A stretch of 32,436 nucleotides of DNA from Bacteroidaceae bacterium (GCA_024697285.1 JAILFY010000139.1:1-32436), one strand, 5' to 3'. Counted from the first letter of the stretch, positions 17,538 through 27,395 are shown. A program made the numbers and translations. Notes: generated from the letters alone by a model not told the origin.

Positions 17538-18580
17538 CCCTGAGCATGACCCTTCGTTCCGTCCTGTTCTCCTTCCTCCTCTTCAGTCCTCTGTACCTTC
17601 TGGCACAGAGCGAGCCTATCGTGGAGCGCCTGCACCTCGACAGTACCCGTGCCTCCCATATCCATTGGGCCGACAGTCTCCTCAGCGCCCACTACCGTCG
17701 CCTCACCTACGACACCACATACCTGAGTCGCCCTCGCCAGGATTTCACTTTCAAAGCCCGGATGAACACCTCCGGCAATGGCATCCACACAACAGGTACA
17801 TTCTCTGGTTCCCCCTTCAATAACCACCTCGAGACGGACCACCACATCACCTCCAGTTTCGGCCTCACCTTCCGTGGCATCTCCCTCTCCCTCACCCTCA
17901 ACCCCTCCAGACTCTCGGGCAAGAACCATAATACCGAACTCAACGCCAGCCTCTTTTCCAACCGCTATGGGCTGGAAGCCTCCTACCAGGACTCCAAGGA
18001 CTACCATGGCAGTACGTTACTGAACGCACAGCGCAGCGATTTCCCCTCAGATGTAGTCACTTCTCGCCTGCTCAACCTCAACGCTTACTACGTCTTCAAT
18101 CCCCGCAGGTTTTCCTATCCCGCCGCCTTCACCCAGAGTTACCTCCAGCTACGCAGTGCCGGTTCCTGGCTGTTGTCACTCTCCTGTCTGGCCGGAGAAA
18201 TCAGCGCCCAGCAGTCACCTGCCATTCAGAACCCTGCCATGCACCTGCGGCTCGGCGACCTTGGTGTGGGCGGCGGCTATGGTTATAACTGGGTGTTGCC
18301 CCACTCCTGGCTCCTCCATGCTTCATTCCTGCCAACGCTTGTCGTTTCTTCCTTCAATCGCCTCGATGTCGATGGAGAACGCAAGAAAGTGCCATACAGT
18401 TTTCCCAGCTTCATATTGACCGAACGCGTGGCCATCATCCATTATTTCAGCGAGCAGCATTTTGCCAGCATCACCTTCTCCATGAACAACAGCTTGCTCG
18501 CACATGTTCATGATTTGCGAATGACTAACGACCACTGGCGCCTCCGCGTGGGCTATGGGTTCCGTTTTTCCCTTCGATGA
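17534..18580 (+). CDS. Putative outer-membrane beta-barrel protein (possibly DUF4421-like)
   Basis: Signal peptide, alternating amphipathic strands, aromatic C-terminus (YGFRFSLR); ATGA overlap with the upstream gene. Confidence 0.6.
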   Translation: MTLSMTLRSVLFSFLLFSPLYLLAQSEPIVERLHLDSTRASHIHWADSLLSAHYRRLTYDTTYLSRPRQDFTFKARMNTSGNGIHTTGTFSGSPFNNHLETDHHITSSFGLTFRGISLSLTLNPSRLSGKNHNTELNASLFSNRYGLEASYQDSKDYHGSTLLNAQRSDFPSDVVTSRLLNLNAYYVFNPRRFSYPAAFTQSYLQLRSAGSWLLSLSCLAGEISAQQSPAIQNPAMHLRLGDLGVGGGYGYNWVLPHSWLLHASFLPTLVVSSFNRLDVDGERKKVPYSFPSFILTERVAIIHYFSEQHFASITFSMNNSLLAHVHDLRMTNDHWRLRVGYGFRFSLR

Positions 18581-18660
18581 AGTGCATCCTTTGGACTCGG
18601 TAAGATGTAAAAGATGATAAAAGATTCCAAAAAGCGGTGAGGGACGTTTATTTTTACAAC

Positions 18661-18697
18661 TTTTGATATGTTTTTACTTAGGTTTTTACTACCTTTG
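18661..18697 (+). promoter_or_regulatory. Bacteroidetes-type promoter for the GT2 gene
   Basis: TTTTG ... TACCTTTGCACCC; the track ORF start 18663 falls inside it. Confidence 0.6.
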
Positions 18698-18722
18698 CAC
18701 CCGTTTTAGCGTAAAACCCTTC

Positions 18723-19532
18723 ATGCAACAAGACCTTGTCTCCATCATCATGCCCACCTTCAATGCTGCTCAGCACGTGGCTGACAGCATCGAAAGCATT
18801 CTTGCCCAGACCTATCAGAACTGGGAACTGCTGCTTATCGATGATTGTTCGTCCGACGACACGCAGCAGATCCTGGAACACTATGCACAGCAAGATTCGC
18901 GACTGAGAGTCTTTGTGCAAGAAGGTAATATGGGAGCTGGTCACACCCGCAACAAGGGAATAGAGAATGCCCGAGGAAGATATATCGCTTTCTGCGACAG
19001 CGACGACCGTTGGTTGCCCGAGAAGTTGGAGCTGCAGATAACTTTTATGCAGCAGAACAACTACGCCTTCACCTTCACCAGCTACTATACCTGCGATGAA
19101 GAGGGAACCACCAATGGCATCATTCTTGCTCCCGAACGTCTGACGCTCTTTCAGCTCAAGTGCGACGACAAGATAGGCTTTCTCACGGCCGTCTATGATA
19201 CCGCTCGCTGTCCCAAGTTCCTGATGCCCCTGCAGCGCAAGCGCCAGGACTACGCTTATGTGCTGATGATTCAGCAGCAGGTGGGCGACTCCCACGCCTT
19301 GCGTCAGCCCCTGGCCATCTATCGTCAGCGCTCCAACAGCATTTCCCATAACAAATGGTCCTTGGTGAAATACAACGCAGCCGTCTATCGCAACGTCTTC
19401 GGTTACTCCACTCTTCAGTCCTACGCCTTCCTCTTTGTCTTCTTCCTTCCCACCTATTTCGTCAAGCGCGTCACCAACATCATCAACCGTCGTCGCCTCC
19501 GTTCCCAGTGGGAAAACTTTACTCTTTCCTGA
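18723..19532 (+). CDS. Glycosyltransferase family 2
   Basis: LVSIIMPTFNAAQHVADSIESILAQTYQNWELLLIDDCSSDDT, CDSDDRWLPEKLELQI. Confidence 0.95.
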   Translation: MQQDLVSIIMPTFNAAQHVADSIESILAQTYQNWELLLIDDCSSDDTQQILEHYAQQDSRLRVFVQEGNMGAGHTRNKGIENARGRYIAFCDSDDRWLPEKLELQITFMQQNNYAFTFTSYYTCDEEGTTNGIILAPERLTLFQLKCDDKIGFLTAVYDTARCPKFLMPLQRKRQDYAYVLMIQQQVGDSHALRQPLAIYRQRSNSISHNKWSLVKYNAAVYRNVFGYSTLQSYAFLFVFFLPTYFVKRVTNIINRRRLRSQWENFTLS

Positions 19533-19614
19533 TTCCTTCCTGTCGGACATCCAGTCCTTTATATTGACGCACGCGCTCCAGAAAAAGCTCTTGCGGTCGC
19601 CTCTTCTTGCACTT

Positions 19615-19741
19615 GCAGATAATCAAGTACTCCTTTTTTTTCTTTCGCAGATTATCCGGTAGTCCCTTCCTTCCTTCCGCAGATTATCCGGTAGTCCTAT
19701 TGTCCTTTCGCAGATTATCCGATAGTCCCTTTCAGCCCTCG
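19615..19741. repeat. 31-32-bp tandem repeat gcagattatccggtagtcc(n)12, 4 copies
   Basis: Copies at 19615 (degenerate), 19647, 19679 and 19710. Confidence 0.93.
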
Positions 19742-19851
19742 GTGCACTTCTGCTTCAGGTGCATCCTATACCTATTTATATAAGTATCCCCACTCAGATT
19801 CATTTCATCAGAAGAATTACCTCTCAGATTTATTCATCAGAAACCTCCTCT

Positions 19852-20985
19852 TCAGAAAGGAGCTTCGTATAATTCCATGGTGAGCCGTGCAATGCGCTCC
19901 CATCCGTAGTATTTCTGTACCCGGTTCCACATCTCTTTGTCCTCCTTCTTCTGTTGGACTTCCTCTGGGTGCGAGGAAAGGTGGAGGAGGAGCGAGCGGA
20001 GTTGGGAAGCGGAGTCGGGAGGAAGCGTCCATCCTATGGGAGCTATTTCGAATGGTTCGGTGAGACCGCCCACTTCCGTGGCGAGCACGGGAACGCCCTC
20101 GGCGATGGCCGTAAGGAGAACGCCGCTCTGCGATATCTCGCGGTAGGGAAGAAGATAGACATCTGTGTGGCTGAGCAGGAAGTAGAACTCGTCGTCGGGG
20201 ATGAGTCGGTCTTCGATAATCACGTTGTCAATTCCTTTTGCGGCCGAGAGGTCAGCGCCCTTGTTTTTCCCCACGAAGAGGAGCTTGAGTTCGGGGTTGT
20301 CGCGCAGGGCTGGTGTGCTGGCCCACACCTCTGCCAGGAGGTCTACACCTTTGTAGGGATACTGATAGCCGAGAGCGGAGAAAACCATGCGCCCGGAGAG
20401 GCCGTAGCGGCGTTCGTAGTCGTCGGAGTTCTGCCGAAGAGCGGCTGGGTCGTGCTCCATCTGAAGCACTCCGTGGCTGATGACCACCACCTTCTGCAGC
20501 GGGATATCGGGGAAGGTGTCGTGGAACTCGCTCTGGGTCGCCTTGGCATGGACGATGATATGGTCGGTCAGCTGGTACCATCTACGATAGCTCTTCAGAT
20601 AGCGGGTGCCTGTGTCGTGGGGGAGAATATTGTGGGCAGTGAAGACAACTTTGCAGCCAGTGAGGCGCTTGATGAGTCCGAAGAAGAAGATATCGAAAGC
20701 AGGCAACCGAAGCCATTGGACGTGGATGGTGCGGGGGCGCAAGCGGAGGATGAGGCAAAAGATACGAAGATAGGAAAGAAGATAGCTGAAGGCCTTGGAC
20801 CAGTTGTGGCGCAACTCATTATAGCGGAAGAGCGGATGAAAATGAATGTGCGACGGCAGCGGCTTGTAGTCATAATGCATCGAGCCCACGTAGTGCACAT
20901 CGGACTGCATGTGAGAGAGAAGGCTATAGTCGTAGATGGCGAGGTTCCTCATGGATTGAGGATTGATATACATAAAGGTTTTCAT
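19852..20985 (-). CDS. Glycosyltransferase family 4-like (GT-B)
   Basis: VVFTAHNILPHDTG, VISHGVLQMEHDP, LLPYREISQSGVLLTAIAEGVPVLATEVGGLTEPF. Start set at MKTFMYINPQSMRN. Confidence 0.93.
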   Translation of the reverse strand: MKTFMYINPQSMRNLAIYDYSLLSHMQSDVHYVGSMHYDYKPLPSHIHFHPLFRYNELRHNWSKAFSYLLSYLRIFCLILRLRPRTIHVQWLRLPAFDIFFFGLIKRLTGCKVVFTAHNILPHDTGTRYLKSYRRWYQLTDHIIVHAKATQSEFHDTFPDIPLQKVVVISHGVLQMEHDPAALRQNSDDYERRYGLSGRMVFSALGYQYPYKGVDLLAEVWASTPALRDNPELKLLFVGKNKGADLSAAKGIDNVIIEDRLIPDDEFYFLLSHTDVYLLPYREISQSGVLLTAIAEGVPVLATEVGGLTEPFEIAPIGWTLPPDSASQLRSLLLHLSSHPEEVQQKKEDKEMWNRVQKYYGWERIARLTMELYEAPF

Positions 20986-21010
20986 AGCAGACGGAGAGGG
21001 GAGAGGGGGA

Positions 21011-22156
21011 TTACTGAATAGCATCGCGAATAGCCTGGAGGAAACCGTGTCCGTGGAGCAGGTCGGGCTCCACATAGTTACCCTCCGCCCACTCGTTCCA
21101 GGAGCGCAAAATGAGGATGCGATGGTCGGGTTGTTTCTGTTTGATGACCTCCAGGGCTTGCTCTATATGTTCCCGGAAATGTTCGGGGGTGGCGTTGACG
21201 TAAATGCCGTCTGTCCTGCCGGTGCGTGCGGACCGATCCCATTGTGGCATGATGATGGGGAACACGTTTTCCCAGGTGTCCTCTGGAGCGAAGAAATGTC
21301 TAACCACCTTGGGGTAGTCAAGCTTCAGTGCCGGCAGCCAGGATAGATGATCGCGCAGCAGTCGTTCCGCCACCTTGCGGTATTTCCCCAAGTAGAGCAT
21401 CTCGGCGCGCGCTTTGCCGTTGGAGATGATGCCATCGAACCCCAGGTCCAGGAAAGGCTGGAACACGTCGGCACTGCTCTGGAGATTTGGCATCACACGC
21501 TCCACGGAGCCATCGTCGTGGCGCCGGATAGTACTGGTGTTATTGGTCTGTGCCACGAAATAAATCCCCGGCAGTCCATTTTTCTCTGCCAGCGAGCGCC
21601 ATAGTTGGAGGAAATGTCCCACGTCGGGGATGCGGTAAGGGTCGTAGATGACGAAGAGAGGTCGTCCGTCCACGGTGATGTAGCGGTGGTCGCGGAAGGC
21701 CGGCAGAACATAGTTGAAGTGCAGGATATAATCCTCGTCGCCGAGGTAGCGCTGTTCGGCAATCATCTGTGAGCCGCCCCCGTTCATCCAGGTGCCCGTC
21801 GTCCAGTCGTGGTTGGCCCATGCGAGGCAGAAGGGGAAGTCCGGTTGTCCACTCTTCAGCACCTCCTGAAAAGGGCGCTGAAGCAACATCTTGCCTCCAC
21901 CAAACCAATAGTGCCAATAGCAGAACCCCTCCACTCCCGCCTCCCGAGCGAGTTGCGCCTGTGCCTCTCTCACTTCTGGCATTCTGAGGTCATAGAAACC
22001 AAGGTCCGCGGGAATGCGAGGTTGATGGTGGCCTCTGAAGAGCGGGCGAGCCTTGGCGACGTTCGTCCACTCGGTGAAACCTTTTCCCCACACTGCATCA
22101 TTTTCGGGAATGGGATGAAATTGAGGAAGGTAATATGCGATGACTCTTGCTTTCAT
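21011..22156 (-). CDS. WbsX-type (GH99-like) glycan-processing protein
   Basis: MKARVIAYYLPQFHPIPENDAVWGKGFTEWTNVAKARPLFRGHHQPRIPADLGFYDLR, GFCYWHYWFGGGKMLL, RSWNEWAEGNYVEPD. Confidence 0.94.
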   Translation of the reverse strand: MKARVIAYYLPQFHPIPENDAVWGKGFTEWTNVAKARPLFRGHHQPRIPADLGFYDLRMPEVREAQAQLAREAGVEGFCYWHYWFGGGKMLLQRPFQEVLKSGQPDFPFCLAWANHDWTTGTWMNGGGSQMIAEQRYLGDEDYILHFNYVLPAFRDHRYITVDGRPLFVIYDPYRIPDVGHFLQLWRSLAEKNGLPGIYFVAQTNNTSTIRRHDDGSVERVMPNLQSSADVFQPFLDLGFDGIISNGKARAEMLYLGKYRKVAERLLRDHLSWLPALKLDYPKVVRHFFAPEDTWENVFPIIMPQWDRSARTGRTDGIYVNATPEHFREHIEQALEVIKQKQPDHRILILRSWNEWAEGNYVEPDLLHGHGFLQAIRDAIQ

Positions 22157-22181
22157 TTGCGATACATCTTGTTTTTGCGCC

Positions 22182-22213
22182 ACAAAGTTAGCGCTTTCTT
22201 CTGGAATGGCAAA
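22182..22213 (-). promoter_or_regulatory. Bacteroidetes-type promoter for the WbsX-GT4 unit
   Basis: - strand TTTTG ... TAACTTTG upstream of the ATG at 22156. Confidence 0.6.
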
Positions 22214-22432
22214 AAAAATAGATGGAAAAATCAAGAATAGGAGAAGGTCATAAGCCACAGAGGAATTCTACTTGCCTTTTCCCACGAAAGAATAACCTGT
22301 TTATCACATGTAATCAGCCGAAGGGCCACGGACACTCAAAACAAACCACATGTCCTGTTGACCTGCACCATGTAAACTCCGGTGTAACCCACTCGCTGCT
22401 TGCACCTCGTCTGACACCCTATAGTCCCTCCG

Positions 22433-22476
22433 TTGTTCGAACATGATGGAACAATTGTTCGAACATGATGGAACAA
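22433..22476. repeat. Exact 22-bp tandem duplication ttgttcgaacatgatggaacaa x2 containing GTTCGAAC and GAACAATTGTTC palindromes
   Basis: 22433-22454 and 22455-22476 identical. Confidence 0.96.
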
Positions 22477-22503
22477 CAAACACAGTGTAATGTATAAAAT
22501 CGC

Positions 22504-22679
22504 TACGTTCAGAGTCGTTTAATTCAACGCCTAAAGGTCTGAATTAAAGCGCTGGAAGTTATCCAGTTCGGCGCCTAATGGTTCGTGTCTCAGCGCAAGG
22601 AGTTATCACGTTCAGCTGCTAATGGTTCGAGTCTCAGCGCTGGGAGTTATCACTTTTGGTGCCTTTCTTGGTCCGAATC
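22504..22679. repeat. 44-bp degenerate tandem repeat, 4 units
   Basis: Units at 22504, 22548, 22592 and 22636 align column by column without gaps (consensus agcgctgggagttatcacgttcggcgcctaatggttcgagtctc). Confidence 0.9.
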
Positions 22680-22822
22680 ATTCCCATTAAGCTGATAGGT
22701 TCTGAATCATTGGGCTTTTCAATACATATATACGTGTTAGCCGATGCGAATATAGGCGCAAGGATTCAGTCTGTGAAGCTTCAGTTACTTTATACGTTCA
22801 GACTCGGAAAGTGCGACGAGAA

Positions 22823-23248
22823 TCAGAACTGCCACCACTTCTTGCGGGGCTTCATCTCCACGGCCGAAGGATTCAGTTGCTCCGTAAGCACTTCCTCATA
22901 GGTCTTGTGGTTGTGGATCATGTTATAGATGGTTCCCCAATCAGGCAACCCACCCACATTGCGGTCGTCAATCCAGAGATCGACTTTCAGCTTACGGGAG
23001 AAGTGCATGTTCTTAGACACATCTTCTTCGGGGAAATCGCGGTTCACGGCATAGAACTCCACTCCCCGCTCGCGACACCACTCCACAGCGTCGTCCAACA
23101 ATTGCCCTTCACGCACCGTCCAGAGAATCAGCTGATGTCGTTCCTCTATCAGCATACGTAGTGTTTGGGTGGCGAAGGGTATCTCCTCGCCTATTGCGGG
23201 ATAACGATGACGGACGATGGTTCCGTCGAAATCTACTGCTATTGTCAT
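22823..23248 (-). CDS. BT0820-like small HAD-superfamily phosphatase/hydrolase
   Basis: MTIAVDFDGTIV (HAD motif I), LILWTVREGQLLDDAVEWCRERG, VDLWIDDRNVGGLPDW. Confidence 0.88.
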   Translation of the reverse strand: MTIAVDFDGTIVRHRYPAIGEEIPFATQTLRMLIEERHQLILWTVREGQLLDDAVEWCRERGVEFYAVNRDFPEEDVSKNMHFSRKLKVDLWIDDRNVGGLPDWGTIYNMIHNHKTYEEVLTEQLNPSAVEMKPRKKWWQF

Positions 23249-23336
23249 TCTTTTTTATCGTTTTTATCCGATTTCGGGTGCAAAGATACATAAAAAACAT
23301 GACTTGACGTTTTATTTTTCATTTTTCTTTCCTCAT

Positions 23337-23369
23337 TTGGTTAGATACAAATTATTTTGTGTACTTTTG
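23337..23369 (+). promoter_or_regulatory. Bacteroidetes-type promoter for the 1244-aa surface protein, about 290-nt leader
   Basis: TTGG ... TACTTTTG. Confidence 0.55.
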
Positions 23370-23467
23370 CTGCGATTTCTCAAATAGGCACTATAAAAAC
23401 ACCTGGTTTTGGACCTCTTCTCCTATAGAAAGTTCCCGACCATCTATCAACTATATATAATAAGGTA

Positions 23468-23600
23468 AGGATAATCCTCATTTTAGCGTGATTTAAAGAC
23501 TGTCCTCATTTCAGTAGAAAAACTTTTTTAAGGACAATCTTCCTTTCAGAAAAACACTCTATTCAGGACAATCCTCCTTTCAGAAAAAGGACAGATAATC
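23468..23600. repeat. Degenerate repeat aggacaatcctcctttcagaaaaa in the 5' leader, 4-5 copies
   Basis: Copies at 23468, 23497, 23531, 23565 and partial 23588. Confidence 0.8.
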
Positions 23601-23660
23601 ATTTATTTTTTATCAAATAGCAAAATTTAATCATTTAATCACTAATTAACAAAATTAAGA

Positions 23661-26600
23661 ATGAAACAACGTATCCTTTCTCTTCTTGCCATGATCTTCC
23701 TGATGTTGGGAAGCGCAGTGGCACAAACGTGGACGGCCCCCGTTGCTCCCGAAACACCCGATGTGAAGGGTGTGGAACTGGAATCAGGGTCCTCCTATTA
23801 CATTCGCAATGTAGGTGCCGGACAATACATGGTCGGCGCCAATTCCTGGGCCACGCAGATATCAATCAGCGAAACGCCCACACCGAACCTGAAAGTGAAG
23901 CTCACGCAGGTGAACAACTCATGGCTCGAAACCGAAGATCCCAATTATCCCGCACAAGGATGGGAAATGTCGCTGGACGGCGACCATTTCTTCACGGGTG
24001 ACCACAACCGCAAGGACTATAAGGTCCCCAGTGGTAAGAAGCTCTTCCGCGACAGCGATGAAAGCGGTTTCGTGGACCTGGGAAGCCAGAACAGAGGCTT
24101 CATCTGGACTATCACCAAGAATGAGAGCGGCAACTACTTCATCCAGACTATTGCTGGCGACCCCAACTACCCCAATGCCATCGACGAATATGCGGGTGTG
24201 GCTGCAGGCACTGAGCCCGGAGCGCCCGTAGTGATGAACTTGGCGCTGGATACCGAGAACAACTGGATTGAATGGGAATTCATTCCCACAAACCTCTTCT
24301 CCGACTATGATGCCGCCGTTGCTATCTACAAGGCTCGCTTGGTGCTCTATCAGTACCTCGTGGACGCTACCACCTATGGCGCTGACACGGAAGCTGCCGG
24401 AGCCGTATACAACAATGCCGACGCCACCGTAGAAGAGATTAATGCCGCGGCCGAAGCCCTTCGCCCCGAAGTGCGCAAGGCTATCCTCGCCTATGCCAGC
24501 AAGAATGCTACGGCTGAGAACACCATTGACCTCACCAATTATGTCCTCGAGAACCCGGCTTTCGACACCGGCGACCTCTCTGGCTGGACCATCAGCGCCG
24601 GTGGCGGCAACCGCCAGTACCAAGGAGCCTCCTATGAGGATGCTGAAACAGGCGTGAAGATTCAGGGATTCATAGAGACCTGGGTGGCTGCGCCCAACTG
24701 TCTGGCCAACGGCAGCGCCAGCCAGAAGGTGGGTGGACTGCCCGATGGACACTACATCCTGGAATGCGATGGAATGGCCCTGAACCAGACGTCGGAAGAC
24801 AGCGAATACTATGTGGAGAAAGAGGACTATAAAGGTGCATACCTCTTCTATAGTAATGGCGCCATCACCGTGAAGAGCGAACCGCTGGCCAGCAACCGCG
24901 GCGTGAAAGAGAACGAAGAAGGCAATCTCGTAGACACATGGTTGCCCACACACTTCACCTTCGGATTCGATGTCACCGGAGCCGACACCATCAGCGTGGG
25001 CTTCCTGACGGATGATGCAAACATCAACTGGCTGGCTGCCGACAACTGGAAACTCATCGCTGCAGGTGCCGTACAGGCTCCCCCTGCCTACACGGCTCTG
25101 CTCACCGAGGTGGCTGCTGCCGACGCTGTGCTCGCCCAGCGTGACGACGTGGCTGCACAGACGGCCGCTTACGACGCTCTGGCTCAGGCCCTGGAAGAGG
25201 TGACGCCTCTCATCGAGGCTGCCGCCAGCTTCGACAAGGTCGCTGAATACGAGGCTGCATACACGAAGCTGAACGCTGCTCGAGTAGAGGTGCACGCTTC
25301 CATTGAAGCTTACGCCAAGATCGAGGGTTTCATCGACTTGCTGATGGACACCAACGAGCAGTATACTGACAACGAGACCTACAAGCCTCTCTGCGACAAG
25401 CTCGACGAGCTGCTGGAGAAGATGGAGAATGCACAGCAAGAACAGAACCTCTCTGCTGCTGAAATCAACAGCGACATCGACGGATTCGACGAGATGGTCA
25501 AGCAGACGGTGAAGGAGATCTTCGAGAGCATTGCCGCTCAGGGCAAGGAACTCGATAGCCCGCTGGACATCACCTCCCTCTTTGATAACATGAGCTTTGC
25601 CTATGGCACCAGCCAGGTGGCTTTCGCCGGTGGTTATCCAGCTGAGAACCCCGTATGGATGAACGAGACCGGAACAGGCAACTTCAAGACAAACTACAGC
25701 ACTGGAGAGGTATGGAATGTACGTCCTTTCAATATCTACCGCGACTTTGCTGGACTGCCAAAGGGCAAGTATACCATTCAGACCCATGCCTTCTATCGTG
25801 TGGAAGCCAACGCAGCCAACTATGAGAACTACAACGCCGGAGCCTATGAGGGAATGGAATATGCTTACGTCTATGCTGGTTCCAACAAGAGCCCGCTGGT
25901 CAACAATGCAGCTCTCGCTTGCGATATTTTCTCTGGACTTACCTCTCCCTACGACTGCGGTGATGGCAACTACCTGCCCAACAGCCAGCTGAACGCCTAT
26001 GAAATCTTCACGAAGGAGGAATATGCTGAGCAAGCAGAAATGGCACTCGTGGAGGCTTCTTCCGTGGTCACAGAAGACGGTGGCACTCTCAGAGTGGGTA
26101 TTGCTGGAACTGATCAATTGCTGGATAACCAATGGACTATCTGGTACGGATGGAAACTCTTCTACCATGGCGTGTCGTCCTCTGCACTCGCAGAAGAACT
26201 TGCAAAACTGATTGAAGAGGTGAGCATGCTGGATGCCTGGGGCGTTGAGGAAGGCGCTCAGATGATGGATGAGGCTCTCACTGCTGGCGAGAAAGCTCTC
26301 TCTGCTGATGAAGAGGCCATGAACGATGCTATCAGCAAGCTGAAAGCTGTCATCGAATATGTCAAGAAGAGCGAAGAACTCGCCAATATCATCTACAACT
26401 TGCCCATCACCTATCAGGATATGATGGCAGAACTCGCTGATTATCAGTTCACCGATACAGAGTTCACCGCACTCCTGAAGGAAGTGCAAGATGCGAACGC
26501 AAACAGCCAGTACAGCAGTAACGCACAGATAGAGAAGTGGATTGCTGACCTCAAGGCCCTCTGGCCCAACTACATCCTCTCACGTGCTGACCTCGCTGAT

Positions 26601-27395
26601 GCAACTGTCGAGAACCCCGTGGATATGAGCATGTTGATCAGCAACGCCAGCTTCGACAACAACGACAAGAGCGGATGGGATGTCACCTGCGAGTCCAATG
26701 GCGGCAAAGAACGCGAAGGTATCGCTGAGTTCTGGAACTGCAGCGCATGGGACCTCTCGCAGGAACTGCCCAAACTGAAGGATGGATACTGGCGCCTCGA
26801 GTGCGACGCCCTCTTCCGTGCTGGCAATAGCGACGACGAAATCTCAGCCCTTAAGACAAAGCGCGACTCCGTATTGTTCAACGAGGAATATCTCTACGTC
26901 AAGTCCGAGAATATCGACATCGAAACGAAAGTGGTGCAATGGAGCAACACCGAGAAGGGTGCCGTTGTGGACAACGAAGAGAATGCGGCGCTCCTGGAAC
27001 TGTTGTCCGGCAAGACGCTGTATGAAGTTACCTACGACACCGAAACGCTGAACTTCTACTCCGCCAACAACCAGAGTGCCCTTCTGGGCTTCTTCGAGAA
27101 CGGACGCTACCACAATGCCCTCACCTTCTCCTACAGCGAGGCTGAAGGACCCGTGCGCATCGGCCTGAAGTTGAAGGAAGCTTTCACTAACTGCTGGTGC
27201 CCCTTCGACAACTTCAAGCTGAACTATCTTGGCACGGAAGCACCCGTAGGTGTGGAGAACCTCGAAACTGAAAAGACTGCTATGGCGACCTCCGCTATCT
27301 ACGGCGTTGATGGTCGTCGGCAGAACCGACTCTCACGTGGCATAAATATCGTACGCACTGCCGACGGCAAGGTGCGTAAGGTGCTGGTGAAGTAA
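23661..27395 (+). CDS. Large secreted modular protein (1244 aa), putative carbohydrate-binding/adhesin-like
   Basis: Signal peptide; YYIRNVGAGQYMVGANSWATQ N-module; three NxxFD...GW beta-sandwich-like modules; helical FIVAR-like linkers; RGINIVRTADGKVRKVLVK C-terminus. Confidence 0.85.
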   Translation: MKQRILSLLAMIFLMLGSAVAQTWTAPVAPETPDVKGVELESGSSYYIRNVGAGQYMVGANSWATQISISETPTPNLKVKLTQVNNSWLETEDPNYPAQGWEMSLDGDHFFTGDHNRKDYKVPSGKKLFRDSDESGFVDLGSQNRGFIWTITKNESGNYFIQTIAGDPNYPNAIDEYAGVAAGTEPGAPVVMNLALDTENNWIEWEFIPTNLFSDYDAAVAIYKARLVLYQYLVDATTYGADTEAAGAVYNNADATVEEINAAAEALRPEVRKAILAYASKNATAENTIDLTNYVLENPAFDTGDLSGWTISAGGGNRQYQGASYEDAETGVKIQGFIETWVAAPNCLANGSASQKVGGLPDGHYILECDGMALNQTSEDSEYYVEKEDYKGAYLFYSNGAITVKSEPLASNRGVKENEEGNLVDTWLPTHFTFGFDVTGADTISVGFLTDDANINWLAADNWKLIAAGAVQAPPAYTALLTEVAAADAVLAQRDDVAAQTAAYDALAQALEEVTPLIEAAASFDKVAEYEAAYTKLNAARVEVHASIEAYAKIEGFIDLLMDTNEQYTDNETYKPLCDKLDELLEKMENAQQEQNLSAAEINSDIDGFDEMVKQTVKEIFESIAAQGKELDSPLDITSLFDNMSFAYGTSQVAFAGGYPAENPVWMNETGTGNFKTNYSTGEVWNVRPFNIYRDFAGLPKGKYTIQTHAFYRVEANAANYENYNAGAYEGMEYAYVYAGSNKSPLVNNAALACDIFSGLTSPYDCGDGNYLPNSQLNAYEIFTKEEYAEQAEMALVEASSVVTEDGGTLRVGIAGTDQLLDNQWTIWYGWKLFYHGVSSSALAEELAKLIEEVSMLDAWGVEEGAQMMDEALTAGEKALSADEEAMNDAISKLKAVIEYVKKSEELANIIYNLPITYQDMMAELADYQFTDTEFTALLKEVQDANANSQYSSNAQIEKWIADLKALWPNYILSRADLADATVENPVDMSMLISNASFDNNDKSGWDVTCESNGGKEREGIAEFWNCSAWDLSQELPKLKDGYWRLECDALFRAGNSDDEISALKTKRDSVLFNEEYLYVKSENIDIETKVVQWSNTEKGAVVDNEENAALLELLSGKTLYEVTYDTETLNFYSANNQSALLGFFENGRYHNALTFSYSEAEGPVRIGLKLKEAFTNCWCPFDNFKLNYLGTEAPVGVENLETEKTAMATSAIYGVDGRRQNRLSRGINIVRTADGKVRKVLVK

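Noticed and set aside
19615-19741. Possible CRISPR-like array (20-bp repeats, 11-13-bp spacers)
   Set aside because: Spacers far too short and mutually similar (T/C-rich); no cas genes; better explained as a minisatellite
22433-22476. Possible IS terminal repeats
   Set aside because: Direct, not inverted, 22-bp duplication with no transposase nearby
22504-22679. Possible CRISPR or integron attC array
   Set aside because: Whole 44-bp units are related with no unique spacers, and no integrase gene is present
23919-26489. 856-aa - strand ORF opposite the 1244-aa gene
   Set aside because: Antisense shadow of a codon-biased CDS; no signal peptide or recognisable domain, and the sense frame has clear family features
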